DNA of 64,000 bases from Pseudotabrizicola sp. (GTDB taxonomy: Bacteria; Pseudomonadota; Alphaproteobacteria; Rhodobacterales; Rhodobacteraceae). The position numbers and the translations under genes are program-made. The DNA is taken from contig NZ_JAUXOV010000071.1 of the NCBI RefSeq assembly GCF_030684215.1, positions 1-64,000 of the forward strand, given 5' to 3'. Positions within the stretch are counted from its first letter, which is position 1. Each line of letters begins with the position of its first letter. Under the pieces are notes generated by a model. It was not told where the DNA came from, did not search any database, and worked only from the letters and a program-made list of their open reading frames with translations. This document shows positions 36,158-45,936 of this stretch, one piece after another.

Positions 36158-37468
36158 TCAATCGGTCGAGCCAACACCTTCGGGCTGGCCCACAACCACA
36201 AAGCGCAAATCTGCCTCGCGGAACAAGGTTGCCGCTACCCGCGCCACGTCTTCCATCGTGACCGCTTCCACCTTGGCGTTGCGGGTTTTCGGGTAGTCCG
36301 GCGCAAGGCCAATCATCTGCATCCCGACCAGCATCGCCGCAATAGGCCTGTTGCCATCGAAACGGAGCGGGTAATTGCCTGTCAGGTAGGTCTTGGTGTT
36401 TTCCAGCTCAGCCGCAGTTACACCATCGGTGGCAATCTTGCGCCATTCGTCGCGGATAACGTCAATCGCCTGCCCCACGGTGCCATTGGCCGAGGAAAAC
36501 TGCCCCATCAGCAATTCGGCTTGATCGTAGCCCAGCAAATAGCTGCCGATACCATAGGTCAGGCCGCGACGATCACGCACTTCGGACATCAACCGCGCCG
36601 AAAACCGCCCGCCGCCCAGAATTTCGTTCAGGATGGAGGCCGCGAAAAAGTCGGGGTCATCGCGTTTGATACCCTGATGGCCAAAGATCACGGTCGATTG
36701 CGGGCCGGGGAAATCCTGAACTGTAATGCCCCCTGTCAACGCCATCGGCGCGCGGTCTGGCAGTGGTGCGCCCGTGGCAGGCAGAGCCCCCAGCAGCGTG
36801 TCCAGCAAAGGGCCAAGCTCTGCCGCCGAAATATCGCCCGCCGCCGAGACATAGATCCGGTCAAGCGCAATAGAGGCGCGGTGCGCGTCCAGTATGTCAT
36901 CGCGGGTCAGCGCAGTGACGGACTCCTCCGTGCCATCGCCGGTGCTGGCATAGGGGTGATCGCCGTAAGCCATTTCGCGCAGGCGACGGCTGGCAAGCGT
37001 GCCGGGATTCTTGGCATCTTGCCGCAAGCCTGCAAGCACCTGGCCCCGCACCCGGTCAAGCGCGTCTTGGTCAAAGCGCGGCTCCACCAAGGCGCGGCGC
37101 AACAGATCAACGGCCTCGTCCCGGTTTTCGGTCAGAAAGCGGGCCGACACGCCAACGGAATCCTGATCCGAGGAAAAGCTGAAACTGGCGGCCAAAGAAT
37201 CGCGGGCGCGGGCGAAACCGACAGAGTCGAGATCACCGGTGCCTTCCTCGATCATGGCTGTCATCAGGTTGACCGCGCCGCGCTTGCCAGGCATGTCCAA
37301 CGCAGTGCCCCCCCGAAAGCGAATTTCCAGCGCAGTAAAAGGAATGCCCGGCTCTTCGACCAGCCAAGCGGTGATACCACCCGGCGAAGTCACGGTCTGG
37401 ATGTCAATTTCGGCGCGGGCGGGCAGTGCAAAGGCCACCAACAGGGCCGCGAGTTTAAACATATTCAT
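36158..37468 (-). CDS. M16 family peptidase-like protein, non-catalytic partner
   Basis: A 436-aa exported M16-family protein with a signal peptide (FKLAALLVAFALPARA). The position of the zinc motif HxxEH reads AVNLMTAMIEEGTG, so the catalytic His residues are absent, as expected for the substrate-binding subunit of an M16B pair. The family fold is shown by SVGVSARFLTENRDEAVDLL, RRLREMAYGDHPYA and a RxxY-like RRGLTYGIGSYL near the C-terminus. The upstream gene encodes the catalytic partner and overlaps it by four bases. Confidence 0.9.
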   Translation of the reverse strand: MNMFKLAALLVAFALPARAEIDIQTVTSPGGITAWLVEEPGIPFTALEIRFRGGTALDMPGKRGAVNLMTAMIEEGTGDLDSVGFARARDSLAASFSFSSDQDSVGVSARFLTENRDEAVDLLRRALVEPRFDQDALDRVRGQVLAGLRQDAKNPGTLASRRLREMAYGDHPYASTGDGTEESVTALTRDDILDAHRASIALDRIYVSAAGDISAAELGPLLDTLLGALPATGAPLPDRAPMALTGGITVQDFPGPQSTVIFGHQGIKRDDPDFFAASILNEILGGGRFSARLMSEVRDRRGLTYGIGSYLLGYDQAELLMGQFSSANGTVGQAIDVIRDEWRKIATDGVTAAELENTKTYLTGNYPLRFDGNRPIAAMLVGMQMIGLAPDYPKTRNAKVEAVTMEDVARVAATLFREADLRFVVVGQPEGVGSTD

Positions 37469-38796
37469 TGCGCGGCCTCTTCAGTGGGCATCAGCCATCC
37501 GGTCACTGCGCGGTTGCGGTTCAGCACCTCACGCGCGGCATCTTGCACCTGTTCGGGAGTCACCGCATCCAGCACGGCAGGCCAGTCCTGCACATCCTGC
37601 ACGGTCAGACCAACGGCCAAGGCTTCGCCATAGCGGCGGGCAAGTCCATCAACGTTGTCGCGGGCATAGATCTGATTGGCGCGGATCTGGGTCTTGATCC
37701 GGGCGAAGTCTTCGGCATCCGGTCCCGCGTCAACGAAATCGGCGATCACAGCATCCATCGCAGCTTCAGCCGTGGCCAGATCAACACCCGGCATCGGCAC
37801 CACAAGCAGCCCGAATGTGGACTCGTCCAACCCCGTCCCGTCATAGAATGCCGAGGAATACACCGCCACCGGATTTGCCCCGAATTGCAACGCCTGCGCA
37901 AAGAGCGAGGTCTGCCCAGAGCCGCCCAGAATCTCGGCCAGAATGGTCAGCGCAGCGGCCTTTTCCTGATCGCCCGGATCGCGTTCCGGGGCAAGATAGC
38001 TGCGCAACACATATGGCTCTGACACACGCTGATCGGTCAGCGTCATGCGACGTTCCGCGATTTGCGGCGGCTCAGCCGGGCGTTTCCGGTCGGTGATGGC
38101 ATCAGATGGTGCCAACGGGCCGTAATGCCTTTGCGCCATCTCGCGCACGGCTTCGGGCGTCACATCACCTGCGACCACCAGAATAGCGTTATTTGGCGCA
38201 TAAAAGCGCGTGTAGTGATCCAAGGCCGCCTGACGGTCGAGCGTCTCCATCTCGTGCAGCCAGCCAATGATGGGAATGCCGTAGGGATGGTTCAAAAACT
38301 GGGCGGCGCGCATTTGTTCTTGCAACAGCGCCCCCGGGCTGCTGTCTGTGCGTTGCTTGCGCTCTTCGATAATCACCGCGCGTTCTGTCGTGATATCATC
38401 TTCGGAAATCTGCAGGTTGCGCATCCGATCAGCCTCTAGCCGCATCATCAGAACAAGACGGTCTGCCGCAACGCGCTGAAAATAGGCAGTATAATCCCAG
38501 CTGGTAAACGCGTTGTCATTGCCGCCCTGCGCCTCGACCGTGGCCGAGAATTCTCCGGGTGCAAGCGTATCGGTGCCCTTGAACATCAGGTGCTCCAGAA
38601 AATGCGCAATGCCGGAACGGCCGGGCGCCTCGTCCGCTGCGCCGGTGCGATACCAGACCATTTGGGTAACAACCGGGGCGCGGTGATCTTCGATCACCAC
38701 CACCTCCAGCCCGTTATCGAGACGAAAGGTGGTGACATCTTCGGCCAGAAGCGGTGTGGCGGCCAAAAGGCATAGCGCAAGTGTGCGACGCAGCAT
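37465..38796 (-). CDS. M16 family zinc metallopeptidase, catalytic subunit
   Basis: A 443-aa exported peptidase with a signal peptide (LALCLLAATPLLA) and the inverted zinc motif HxxEH in SGIAHFLEHLMFKGT near residue 65-79, followed by the third ligand Glu region ITTERAVIIEERKQR. Typical M16B (mitochondrial processing peptidase-like) periplasmic enzyme, probably acting on peptides or misfolded envelope proteins together with the downstream partner. A reliable physiological substrate is not known for this clade. Confidence 0.92.
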   Translation of the reverse strand: MLRRTLALCLLAATPLLAEDVTTFRLDNGLEVVVIEDHRAPVVTQMVWYRTGAADEAPGRSGIAHFLEHLMFKGTDTLAPGEFSATVEAQGGNDNAFTSWDYTAYFQRVAADRLVLMMRLEADRMRNLQISEDDITTERAVIIEERKQRTDSSPGALLQEQMRAAQFLNHPYGIPIIGWLHEMETLDRQAALDHYTRFYAPNNAILVVAGDVTPEAVREMAQRHYGPLAPSDAITDRKRPAEPPQIAERRMTLTDQRVSEPYVLRSYLAPERDPGDQEKAAALTILAEILGGSGQTSLFAQALQFGANPVAVYSSAFYDGTGLDESTFGLLVVPMPGVDLATAEAAMDAVIADFVDAGPDAEDFARIKTQIRANQIYARDNVDGLARRYGEALAVGLTVQDVQDWPAVLDAVTPEQVQDAAREVLNRNRAVTGWLMPTEEAAQ

Positions 38797-38895
38797 TGCG
38801 GAGAATTCCTTGATGGTTATACAACAAAGCTACGCGGCGGCGCGCAATGCGCAAGCCCTGCTTACGGCAAAGTGACCAAGGCAGACCTGCGCAGA

Positions 38896-39414
38896 CTATT
38901 CGCCCTTTTTCGGCGGCGGTGCAGACGGGGTCCGGACACCGCGCTGACGCCAGCGCCACAGTTCGGCGTGCTGATCAAGCTGCTGATCCTCATAGGCGCG
39001 GTAATAGACGTTCACGTTGAACAGGCGTTCCAGAATACGGCCATTGTTGTCACGCCGCCATTGCAGATCCTCTGCCGCGACGGTCTGCCGAATGCCCGCT
39101 GCAATGCCAAAGCGCGACACATGACTGACCAACCCGGCATCAAGTCCTGCCCCTGCACCCGGACGGCCACCAAGCGCGATGATCGCATCCGCTTCTGGCG
39201 TGGGGTCTGTGCGGTTGCTTCCGCCCAGCGTTGGTTCAGGCAATTGCGCAAGGTCGGTCGGCATTTCCAAAGGCTTGGGTGGCAGAATGCCGAACTCATC
39301 CGGGCCAGAGGTCGACGAGCGCACATTCATCAGTTGGGGTGGCTTATCACCATTGCCGCAACCAGCAAGAATCGCCGCGCATGTCATCGCGAGGATTATC
39401 CGTGCTGTCTGCAT
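38896..39414 (-). CDS. DUF3035 lipoprotein
   Basis: A 172-aa lipoprotein with a signal ending in the lipobox LAGC (AAILAGCGNGDKPP). The mature part is proline-rich (EFGILPPKPLEMPTDLAQLP) and hydrophilic, as in DUF3035 proteins of Rhodobacteraceae, and ends in a basic VRTPSAPPPKKGE tail. The ATG at 39414 was chosen because GGAGG is five bases away; an ATG three bases upstream and a TTG at 39429 are alternatives. It lies between lspA, whose enzyme processes lipoproteins, and the M16 peptidases. Confidence 0.82.
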   Translation of the reverse strand: MQTARIILAMTCAAILAGCGNGDKPPQLMNVRSSTSGPDEFGILPPKPLEMPTDLAQLPEPTLGGSNRTDPTPEADAIIALGGRPGAGAGLDAGLVSHVSRFGIAAGIRQTVAAEDLQWRRDNNGRILERLFNVNVYYRAYEDQQLDQHAELWRWRQRGVRTPSAPPPKKGE

Positions 39415-39468
39415 CATCGCCTCCACCAAGTCAGTCGTTCATGTTCTTAGCGCAATCGTCACCCCGCG

Positions 39469-39969
39469 TCACGGGGTCTTTCGGCGCGGTTTGCGAGGTG
39501 TCTTATCTTTGCCGCCTCCGGTGAACAGTACCAGCCCTGCAGCGCCCGCAAAGATCGCAATATCAGCCACGTTGAACGCATAAGGGTTTTCAATCCCGCA
39601 GCAGGACATGTTCAGAAAATCGGCCACTGCGCCGTAGATAATTCGGTCAATCACATTGCCCAGCGCACCGCCAACCAGCAGCCCCGCCGAGATTTGCGCC
39701 CAGCGCCCCGGATTTTCCCGCCCCACCCAGACCCAGACCCAAGCCGAAATTGCCAGTGAAATCAGGATCAGACCCCAGCGCACCAGATCGGCATCATTGG
39801 CCAGCAGGCCAAAGTTGATCCCCCGGTTCCACGCCATGCGGAACACGAGGAAAGGCGGCACCACCTCGATCACGCCACGCTCGATCAGGTTAAGGCCCTG
39901 AACAACGGCCAGCTTTGAAAGCTGGTCAAGGACAAAGGTTGTAATCGCTGTGATGGTGGCTGTACGCAT
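39469..39969 (-). CDS. lspA: Prolipoprotein signal peptidase II
   Basis: A 166-aa inner-membrane aspartyl peptidase that cuts the signal from lipidated prolipoproteins. Four membrane segments are evident, and the two catalytic Asp motifs are present: [13 protein letters not shown] and [14 protein letters not shown] Lys/Arg-rich C-terminal tail ([11 protein letters not shown]) is typical for the group. Three bases separate its start from the stop of purH. Confidence 0.95.
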   Translation of the reverse strand: MRTATITAITTFVLDQLSKLAVVQGLNLIERGVIEVVPPFLVFRMAWNRGINFGLLANDADLVRWGLILISLAISAWVWVWVGRENPGRWAQISAGLLVGGALGNVIDRIIYGAVADFLNMSCCGIENPYAFNVADIAIFAGAAGLVLFTGGGKDKTPRKPRRKTP

Positions 39970-39972
39970 GAG

Positions 39973-41562
39973 TCAGTGCCGGAAATGGCGCATGCCGGTG
40001 AAGACCATAGCAAGGCCCGCTTCATCCGCGGCGGCAATCACTTGTGCATCGTTCATGCTGCCGCCGGGTTGGATGACCGCTGTCGCCCCAGCCTCGGCCA
40101 CTGTCAGCAAGCCGTCGGGAAAGGGGAAGAACGCGTCAGAGGCGACGGCAGAGCCAATGGTCAGCGGCTGCGGCAGGCCCAGCGCCTCGGCCATGTCCTG
40201 CGCCTTGCGCGCGGCGATACGGGTGCTGTCGACCCGACTCATCTGCCCGGCCCCGACACCGACCGTTGCTACGTCCTTGACGTAGACAATGGCGTTGGAT
40301 TTTACGTGTTTGGCGACTTTCCACGCAAACAGCAGGTCGGCCATTTCCGCATCTGACGGCGCGCGTTTGGTCACCACCTTCAGATCGGCGGGGTTGATCC
40401 AGCCGTTATCACGGTCCTGCACCAGCATCCCGCCCGACACCTGTTTAAAGGCAAGGCCACCTGCGCGCGGATCGGGCAGGCCCGCCGTTGTCAGCAAGCG
40501 CAGGTTTTTCTTGGCCGCAAAGATCGCGCGGGCCTCATCACTCGCGCCCGGTGCGATGACGACTTCGGTGAATATCTTGACGATCTCCTCCGCCGTTTCA
40601 GCATCAAGCGGTTGGTTCAGCGCGATAATCCCGCCAAAGGCAGAGGTCTGATCGCAGTGATAGGCACGCAGATAGGCATCTTTCAGGCTGCTTGCCCGCC
40701 CCACGCCGCTGGGGTTTGCGTGTTTGATGATCGCGCAGGCGGGGCCTTGATCGGGGGCGAATTCGGCTACCAGTTCAAAGGCGGCGTCAGTGTCATTGAT
40801 GTTGTTGTAGGACAATTCCTTGCCCTGCCACTGGCGAGCAGTAGAGACGCCTTCGCGCTTTGACCCATCGGTATAGAACGCCGCCATCTGGTGCGGGTTT
40901 TCGCCATAGCGCAGGGTTTGCGCCAGTTTGCCCGCAAAAGAACGGTTGCGTGGGGCCTTTTCCTTGATCTCGCCCGCAAGCCAAGTGCTGACAGCGGTGT
41001 CATAGGCGGCGGTCTTAGCATAAGCTGACAGTGCCAGCTTCTGGCGGAAGGCAAGGCCGGTCGCGCCGTCCTGTGCTTTCAACTGGTCCAGCAGCGGGGT
41101 GTAGTCGGCCGGATCTGTGACCACCGCCACAAACTTGTGGTTCTTTGCCGCCGCCCGGATCATGGCCGGGCCGCCGATGTCGATGTTTTCGATGCAGGTG
41201 GCGTGGTCAGCACCCTTGGCCACTGTCTCCTCGAACGGATACAGGTTGACGATAAGCAGGTCGATCGGTTCGATCCCGTGGGCGGCCATGGCGACAAGAT
41301 GTTCATCATCATCGCGCAAGGCCAGCAACCCGCCATGCACCAAAGGGTGCAGCGTTTTCACCCGGCCATCCATCATTTCGGGAAAGCCCGTCACGTCAGA
41401 CACATCGCGGACCGGCAGGCCTGCGGTGCGTAGCATCCCCGAGGTGCCGCCCGTAGAAATCAGCTCCACCCCCATGGCGTGCAGCGCGCGCGCAAAGTCC
41501 AGAAGGCCCGATTTGTCAGAGACGGAAATCAGCGCGCGGCCGATAGGGACGAGGTTGGTCAT
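39973..41562 (-). CDS. purH: Bifunctional AICAR transformylase / IMP cyclohydrolase
   Basis: A 529-aa PurH catalysing the last two steps of IMP synthesis. The N-terminal MGS-like cyclohydrolase domain (1-200) has [43 protein letters not shown] and NLYPFEETV. The C-terminal transformylase domain has [47 protein letters not shown] and [10 protein letters not shown]. The ATG at 41562 gives the standard length. Confidence 0.97.
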   Translation of the reverse strand: MTNLVPIGRALISVSDKSGLLDFARALHAMGVELISTGGTSGMLRTAGLPVRDVSDVTGFPEMMDGRVKTLHPLVHGGLLALRDDDEHLVAMAAHGIEPIDLLIVNLYPFEETVAKGADHATCIENIDIGGPAMIRAAAKNHKFVAVVTDPADYTPLLDQLKAQDGATGLAFRQKLALSAYAKTAAYDTAVSTWLAGEIKEKAPRNRSFAGKLAQTLRYGENPHQMAAFYTDGSKREGVSTARQWQGKELSYNNINDTDAAFELVAEFAPDQGPACAIIKHANPSGVGRASSLKDAYLRAYHCDQTSAFGGIIALNQPLDAETAEEIVKIFTEVVIAPGASDEARAIFAAKKNLRLLTTAGLPDPRAGGLAFKQVSGGMLVQDRDNGWINPADLKVVTKRAPSDAEMADLLFAWKVAKHVKSNAIVYVKDVATVGVGAGQMSRVDSTRIAARKAQDMAEALGLPQPLTIGSAVASDAFFPFPDGLLTVAEAGATAVIQPGGSMNDAQVIAAADEAGLAMVFTGMRHFRH

Positions 41563-41576
41563 GGGCAGCCCTTTGG

Positions 41577-43325
41577 TCAGAGGGGGACCGGGGTGTCATC
41601 GCGGTCCAGATCGCGGATGGCCAGCGGAGTATCCTGTGCTTTGGCCAAGGTCCAGCCGATACGGGTCTCAATCTCGGCCGCATGACCGGAAAGCACGATC
41701 TGTTTGGTCGCACGCGGCTTTAGACGGCCACGTTCCAGATAAACCGACGGCTCCAGCGCCAATTTGGCGCGGCTGTCATGGCGGAACACCCATATTTCGC
41801 CTGATTTCAGGGCGATCGATATAGCATTGCCTCCCATGTCGAGGGTCGAATCAGTGTCGGGGTGCAGGTGAAAGCGGATCGAAAACGGCACGCCCTGCAA
41901 TCCGGTCGCGGTCAGCACCCGTTCAAACCGGGCTTTGCCCTGTGAGTTCAGGGAGATAAGCGTATCGACCCCGGCGATATGACGCCCGTCGATAGACAGT
42001 GCCAGATCGCGCGCATGGGTAAGCCCATGGGTAAGCGCCCAGCCATCATGGGCGGCATGCAAAGCGGCCCCTTCGGCTGTGGACTGTTGGCGCAAGGTCA
42101 ACACAGTGGCACGTTCTGCCAGTATCTCGCCCTCACCCGCCCCAAAGCGGGACGAAGACGCGCCGTCGATGCCCAGCGTGGAATGCGAGGGGGTTGCCCG
42201 CCCTGCCCTCCGCCATTCCGTGCCAAAGGGCGCGCCCGATCCGCAGTTGACCACCAGCGGTCTGCGGCCTGACGTCACCTCCATTGCGAGGGTGGAGGCG
42301 TGGGCCGATCCGCCCGCACGCCCGCCGGGGGGCGCTGCGGCATCGAGCAGAATCGAGGTGCGCGCGAATGACAGACGCACATAGCCCATAGCCGGGGCGT
42401 TGCCGTGGCCCAGTGCCTTGTGCGGGCGAATTCCTGCACTGGCAAGTGCCTGGTCCAGCCGCCCTTCGGCCCCTTTGCCCCCGCCATGAAATCGCGCCAG
42501 TCCGCCATCGGCATGACGCAACGCACGCAAGGTGGGGGCGATGCGTTCAATAGCGTCAAGGTGCTCGTCGGGCACCGGGTGGCCTGCCTCGGTCAGGGCA
42601 AGTGCGGCCCAGTTCAACAGGGTGAACACCTCCAGCAGTTCTTCGGGGTTTCGGGTGGTGATACCACCACCTGCATCCACTTCGGTCTTGGCTTCAACAG
42701 CCAGCGCGGCAACGGCAGGAGAGACCAGAGACTCCATCCCGATCAACGACAAGCCTGCATAAACCAGCCCGGTCAAGGCCTCGAACCGCGGCAGGCCGGG
42801 GGCGGCTTTTGACCAATGGCGCGACAAATAGCGGGTCTGCACGGTCAGTGCCCGGTAATAGGCGTCGGTTGCACCTCTGTCCGCACCGTTCAACAAGAAC
42901 AGCGCATGGTGAATCCAACGGATCACCCGCCGCCCGGTCAGGTTTGGCGTCCAGCCGGGACCACGGCCCGCGCCAAAACGATCAATCCACTCATGGGTCC
43001 AGTTCTGCGCTCGGCTGCGGGCCTGCGCATCGCCCAGCGCAGCCAGATCGTCAAGCCAGCCAAAGCCTTGAAGTTCCGCAGCAAAATCGACATCGGGTGG
43101 GGCAATATCCCACAATCCAGTGCCGGGGGCTTCAATCAGGTGGCCAGAGAACAGGTAGTTACCCGCCACCAACTGCCGTCCCTTGGCAAACAGCCCAATC
43201 GAGCGCGGTTCGGGCGACGAGGTGAACCCCTGCGCCATAGGGCCACGCGCTGCGCGCCACACGGCAAGCCGCGCGCGCCAACCGCCCGCGCCAAAGCCAC
43301 CATGAGATGCGCGATATGTCGCCAT
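41577..43325 (-). CDS. Heparinase II/III family protein
   Basis: A 582-aa protein of the heparinase II/III family. An N-terminal alpha/alpha-toroid-like half (about 20-330; [46 protein letters not shown]) precedes a beta-sandwich half with the family core [34 protein letters not shown] and [12 protein letters not shown]. No signal peptide is visible, which is usual for this Rhodobacterales clade beside purH. Members are polysaccharide lyases or relatives; substrate unknown. The gene is 14 bp upstream of purH and presumably co-transcribed. Confidence 0.88.
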   Translation of the reverse strand: MATYRASHGGFGAGGWRARLAVWRAARGPMAQGFTSSPEPRSIGLFAKGRQLVAGNYLFSGHLIEAPGTGLWDIAPPDVDFAAELQGFGWLDDLAALGDAQARSRAQNWTHEWIDRFGAGRGPGWTPNLTGRRVIRWIHHALFLLNGADRGATDAYYRALTVQTRYLSRHWSKAAPGLPRFEALTGLVYAGLSLIGMESLVSPAVAALAVEAKTEVDAGGGITTRNPEELLEVFTLLNWAALALTEAGHPVPDEHLDAIERIAPTLRALRHADGGLARFHGGGKGAEGRLDQALASAGIRPHKALGHGNAPAMGYVRLSFARTSILLDAAAPPGGRAGGSAHASTLAMEVTSGRRPLVVNCGSGAPFGTEWRRAGRATPSHSTLGIDGASSSRFGAGEGEILAERATVLTLRQQSTAEGAALHAAHDGWALTHGLTHARDLALSIDGRHIAGVDTLISLNSQGKARFERVLTATGLQGVPFSIRFHLHPDTDSTLDMGGNAISIALKSGEIWVFRHDSRAKLALEPSVYLERGRLKPRATKQIVLSGHAAEIETRIGWTLAKAQDTPLAIRDLDRDDTPVPL

Positions 43326-43420
43326 TTGGTTCCGCCCGCCCTGCCCGCCCGGATTCCCGGTGCTTGTCAGCGCGCAGCATAGCCGATGCGCGGGGCGTCT
43401 GTCACCCCACGCTTCACGGG

Positions 43421-44572
43421 CTAGCCCAGATGATCAACCCGCTGAAGATACTGCACCAACCCCTGCACCTGATCCATCCAGACCGCGATCAGTTTCGGGT
43501 CATGCGGGGCTGCATGCACACCCGCCGGAATTTCGCGGCTTGCCACCGCCTCAACCCCCAATGACACCGGGACCGAGACCAGACGACCCATCGCGGTGCC
43601 GCGCGCATCGCCTGCAGCATCCATCGCCCATGTTTCATGGAACACCGGGCGGCCATCGCGTTCCGCCTTCAGGCTGACGAACAGCACCACGCGGTCGGGT
43701 TCCCCCGGCGCATAGGAATTGTCTTTCAGAAGCACATTGGCGCGGGTGGTCAGGGCGGTGTCGATCTCGGCAGGGGTCAATCCTTCCAGTCCTTCGATCT
43801 CGGCAAAGATCGGCGCCCATGCGTCGGCCCAGCCGTTCAGGCGGATGGTGCCGCGCACAAAATCGCGCAGTTTCCATGCCGGATCAAAGCGGTAGTCGGC
43901 GATAAAGGGCAGGCTGTCGCGGTTTGGATAAACCTCAAAGCTCTCCGGCTGCGGCAGCGGGGCATCATAAGCGGTGATCGCATCCCAAGGCCGATTGACT
44001 CGCAGTTCCGAGAAGTTGCGCAAAGAGCGCGAGGGCGAGCGCAGGGCTTTCAGCACACCCGCCGGGGCCCATGAGAATTTGTAGCGAAAAGCGTTGGCCA
44101 GTTTGGGCACACCACCACAATAGCTGGTGAAGCTAAGCACGTTATCGGCGTGATAGGCGGGGCTGGCGCGGTAGCGCGCCACCAGATCATGCGCCATCAG
44201 GTGGTCAATGCCAGGATCAAGTCCGATTTCATTCAGCGAAACGAGGCCCTTTTCGCGAAACTGTGCATCCAGCGCACGCATGTCCGGCGCGATATAGCTG
44301 GAGGAGACAAAGTTCGCCCCTTTTTCCAGACAGAGCTGCGCAATCGGCACATGCTGATCGGCGGGCAGCATGGAAATGGCGATGTCGCCGGGCTGCAGGG
44401 CATCGGCCAGCGCCTGCGTGGTAAAGGCGCGGATGTCGGTGGCGATATCGCCCACCGCTTCACGCGCTTTGTCGACCGTGCGGTTCCACACCACAACCTT
44501 GTTGCCGCCGTCAATCAGCCGCCGCAGACCGGGGATTGAGGACAGACCCGTGCCGCACCAATGAATTGTCAT
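43421..44572 (-). CDS. Saccharopine dehydrogenase/reductase family protein
   Basis: A 383-aa protein of the saccharopine reductase (LYS9-like) family: HWCGTGLSSIPGLRRLIDG at the N-terminal nucleotide site, SMLPADQHVPIAQLCLEKG, SSYIAPDMRALD, LNEIGLDPGIDHLMAHDL and TSYCGGVPKLANAF. In fungi this enzyme joins aminoadipate semialdehyde and glutamate to saccharopine; in some bacteria the pair works in lysine breakdown. It lies 12 bp after the lysine-forming partner gene, so the two likely form a saccharopine pathway unit. Confidence 0.88.
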   Translation of the reverse strand: MTIHWCGTGLSSIPGLRRLIDGGNKVVVWNRTVDKAREAVGDIATDIRAFTTQALADALQPGDIAISMLPADQHVPIAQLCLEKGANFVSSSYIAPDMRALDAQFREKGLVSLNEIGLDPGIDHLMAHDLVARYRASPAYHADNVLSFTSYCGGVPKLANAFRYKFSWAPAGVLKALRSPSRSLRNFSELRVNRPWDAITAYDAPLPQPESFEVYPNRDSLPFIADYRFDPAWKLRDFVRGTIRLNGWADAWAPIFAEIEGLEGLTPAEIDTALTTRANVLLKDNSYAPGEPDRVVLFVSLKAERDGRPVFHETWAMDAAGDARGTAMGRLVSVPVSLGVEAVASREIPAGVHAAPHDPKLIAVWMDQVQGLVQYLQRVDHLG

Positions 44573-44584
44573 ATCCGTATCCCC

Positions 44585-45634
44585 TTAGACAGTTGCGATA
44601 TGGCGGTCATATTCCGCCTTTGCCCGCCCCCAGACGCCCGCATCAAGTGCAGTCAGCGTCAGCAGGCTGGGCAAAAGTTGGGCTGCGTAATCCTCGCTTG
44701 ATTCCACGGGCAGCAAGGAGGGCAGGTTGTCGATGGCAGTCACATCCAGCGGTGGATTTTGCGCCACTCGCAGCGCAGGCGCGGCCCAGTCGGTCGCGCG
44801 GTCATAGACCTTGATCGGCGAGAAATCCGAGGTGGGATCGCAGGCGATGTCACCGATCACGGTCAGCGCGCGGGATTCGGCTTTGGCGCTTGCGGGCACA
44901 AAGACCGGGCAACCGGGGCGGGCGAGGATGCAGTTCAGGAAAATCTCATGCTGAAGCACCTCGGGGAATGGACCGCCGTGCGCGGTTTCGGCCATGTCCC
45001 ATTTGGTAACCTTGACGCCAAGGGCTTCGCACAGGTCACTTGCCCCGGTGCCAACCCGACCCAGCGCACCGATGACAATGGCGCGGGGGCGCAGCATCGT
45101 GTGCATTTCATCCGCCAGATCATCCAGCAGCGCCTGACGCCCCGGATATTTGGCGACAGGGCCGACCAGTTCGCCGCGCTGTTGGGCAGCCCATGTTTTC
45201 AGCGCCACAGCGGCCCCGGCATAACCCGCCCAATAGCCAAAGGCGGCGACACGGCGACCGTCTTCATTCACCAGATATTCCAGATCATACAGCGTGCCAC
45301 CGCCTGCCTTGAAGCGTTTCAAAAGCGCGCGCCCGGCGGGTTGGCCCTTGTAGGCATGACCAAACATGATGTGGCGGTGCGGCAGCGGAGTGCCGTCTTC
45401 GGGCAGTTCTTTCAGGCCAAAGATGATGGCGTCAGCGGGAGCCTGAGGCCATGAGTTTTTTTCGGCAATCTGGCATCCCGCCTGCACATAGCCATCAAGC
45501 GGAATCGCGCGAACGGATGATTTCTCGACCGTCACCCGCAGCCCGGCCTGCACCAATGCGGCGGCACCGCTTGGTGTAAGGCCCACACGTTCTTCATTCG
45601 GGCGCTGTTCGGCCCGGACCCAAAGATGTGTCAT
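44585..45634 (-). CDS. Saccharopine dehydrogenase (NAD+, L-lysine-forming type)
   Basis: A 349-aa LYS1-like enzyme of the alanine dehydrogenase/PNT N-terminal superfamily. It has WVRAEQRPNEERVGLTPSGA, LKELPEDGTPLPHRHIMFGH, YDLEYLVNEDGRRVAAFGYW, VIGALGRVGTGA and GDIACDPTSDFSPI. It converts saccharopine to lysine and 2-oxoglutarate or the reverse. The start at 45634 (MTHLWVRA) fits the family and its ATG overlaps the stop of the WGR gene (ATGA). Confidence 0.9.
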   Translation of the reverse strand: MTHLWVRAEQRPNEERVGLTPSGAAALVQAGLRVTVEKSSVRAIPLDGYVQAGCQIAEKNSWPQAPADAIIFGLKELPEDGTPLPHRHIMFGHAYKGQPAGRALLKRFKAGGGTLYDLEYLVNEDGRRVAAFGYWAGYAGAAVALKTWAAQQRGELVGPVAKYPGRQALLDDLADEMHTMLRPRAIVIGALGRVGTGASDLCEALGVKVTKWDMAETAHGGPFPEVLQHEIFLNCILARPGCPVFVPASAKAESRALTVIGDIACDPTSDFSPIKVYDRATDWAAPALRVAQNPPLDVTAIDNLPSLLPVESSEDYAAQLLPSLLTLTALDAGVWGRAKAEYDRHIATV

Positions 45635-45852
45635 TCGGTTGTTCCTTCGATAACATAGCCGCGCCTCATCGCCCGTTTGCGCCACCGCTCGGCGGCCATG
45701 CAGGCATCGCGCAGGTTTGAGAACCAGACCAGCAGATGTTGGCCGCCCCGTCCCTTTGGCCCCCATTCGCGCATGACGGAATACTCGCCAAACAGGTTAT
45801 ATGCAACCTCGACCCGGTAGAAGCGGGCGCGGCGTTGGGCGGTGCGGGTCAT
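45631..45852 (-). CDS. WGR-domain mini-protein
   Basis: A 73-aa protein that is essentially one WGR domain: RFYRVEVAYNLFGEYSVMREWGPKG (first 20 residues carry the fold entry), RREWGxxGRxGQ-like REWGPKGRGGQHLLVWFS, then a helix rich in Ala/Arg (DACMAAERWRKRAMRRGY). WGR domains occur in poly(ADP-ribose) polymerases and in small bacterial proteins and are thought to bind nucleic acid. It is the first gene of the minus-strand saccharopine unit and overlaps the next gene by four bases. Function unknown. Confidence 0.85.
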   Translation of the reverse strand: MTRTAQRRARFYRVEVAYNLFGEYSVMREWGPKGRGGQHLLVWFSNLRDACMAAERWRKRAMRRGYVIEGTTE

Positions 45853-45936
45853 GAGAAAGGTCAGCAAAAGGCAGCCTCCATCTGGTCTTTCGGGTTCAGA
45901 GTTATCAGATATGACAGCGGGAAAAAGGAGAAAGCG

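Noticed and set aside
36521-37633. 370-aa plus-strand frame
   Set aside because: Antisense to the M16 pair and composed of basic low-complexity sequence.
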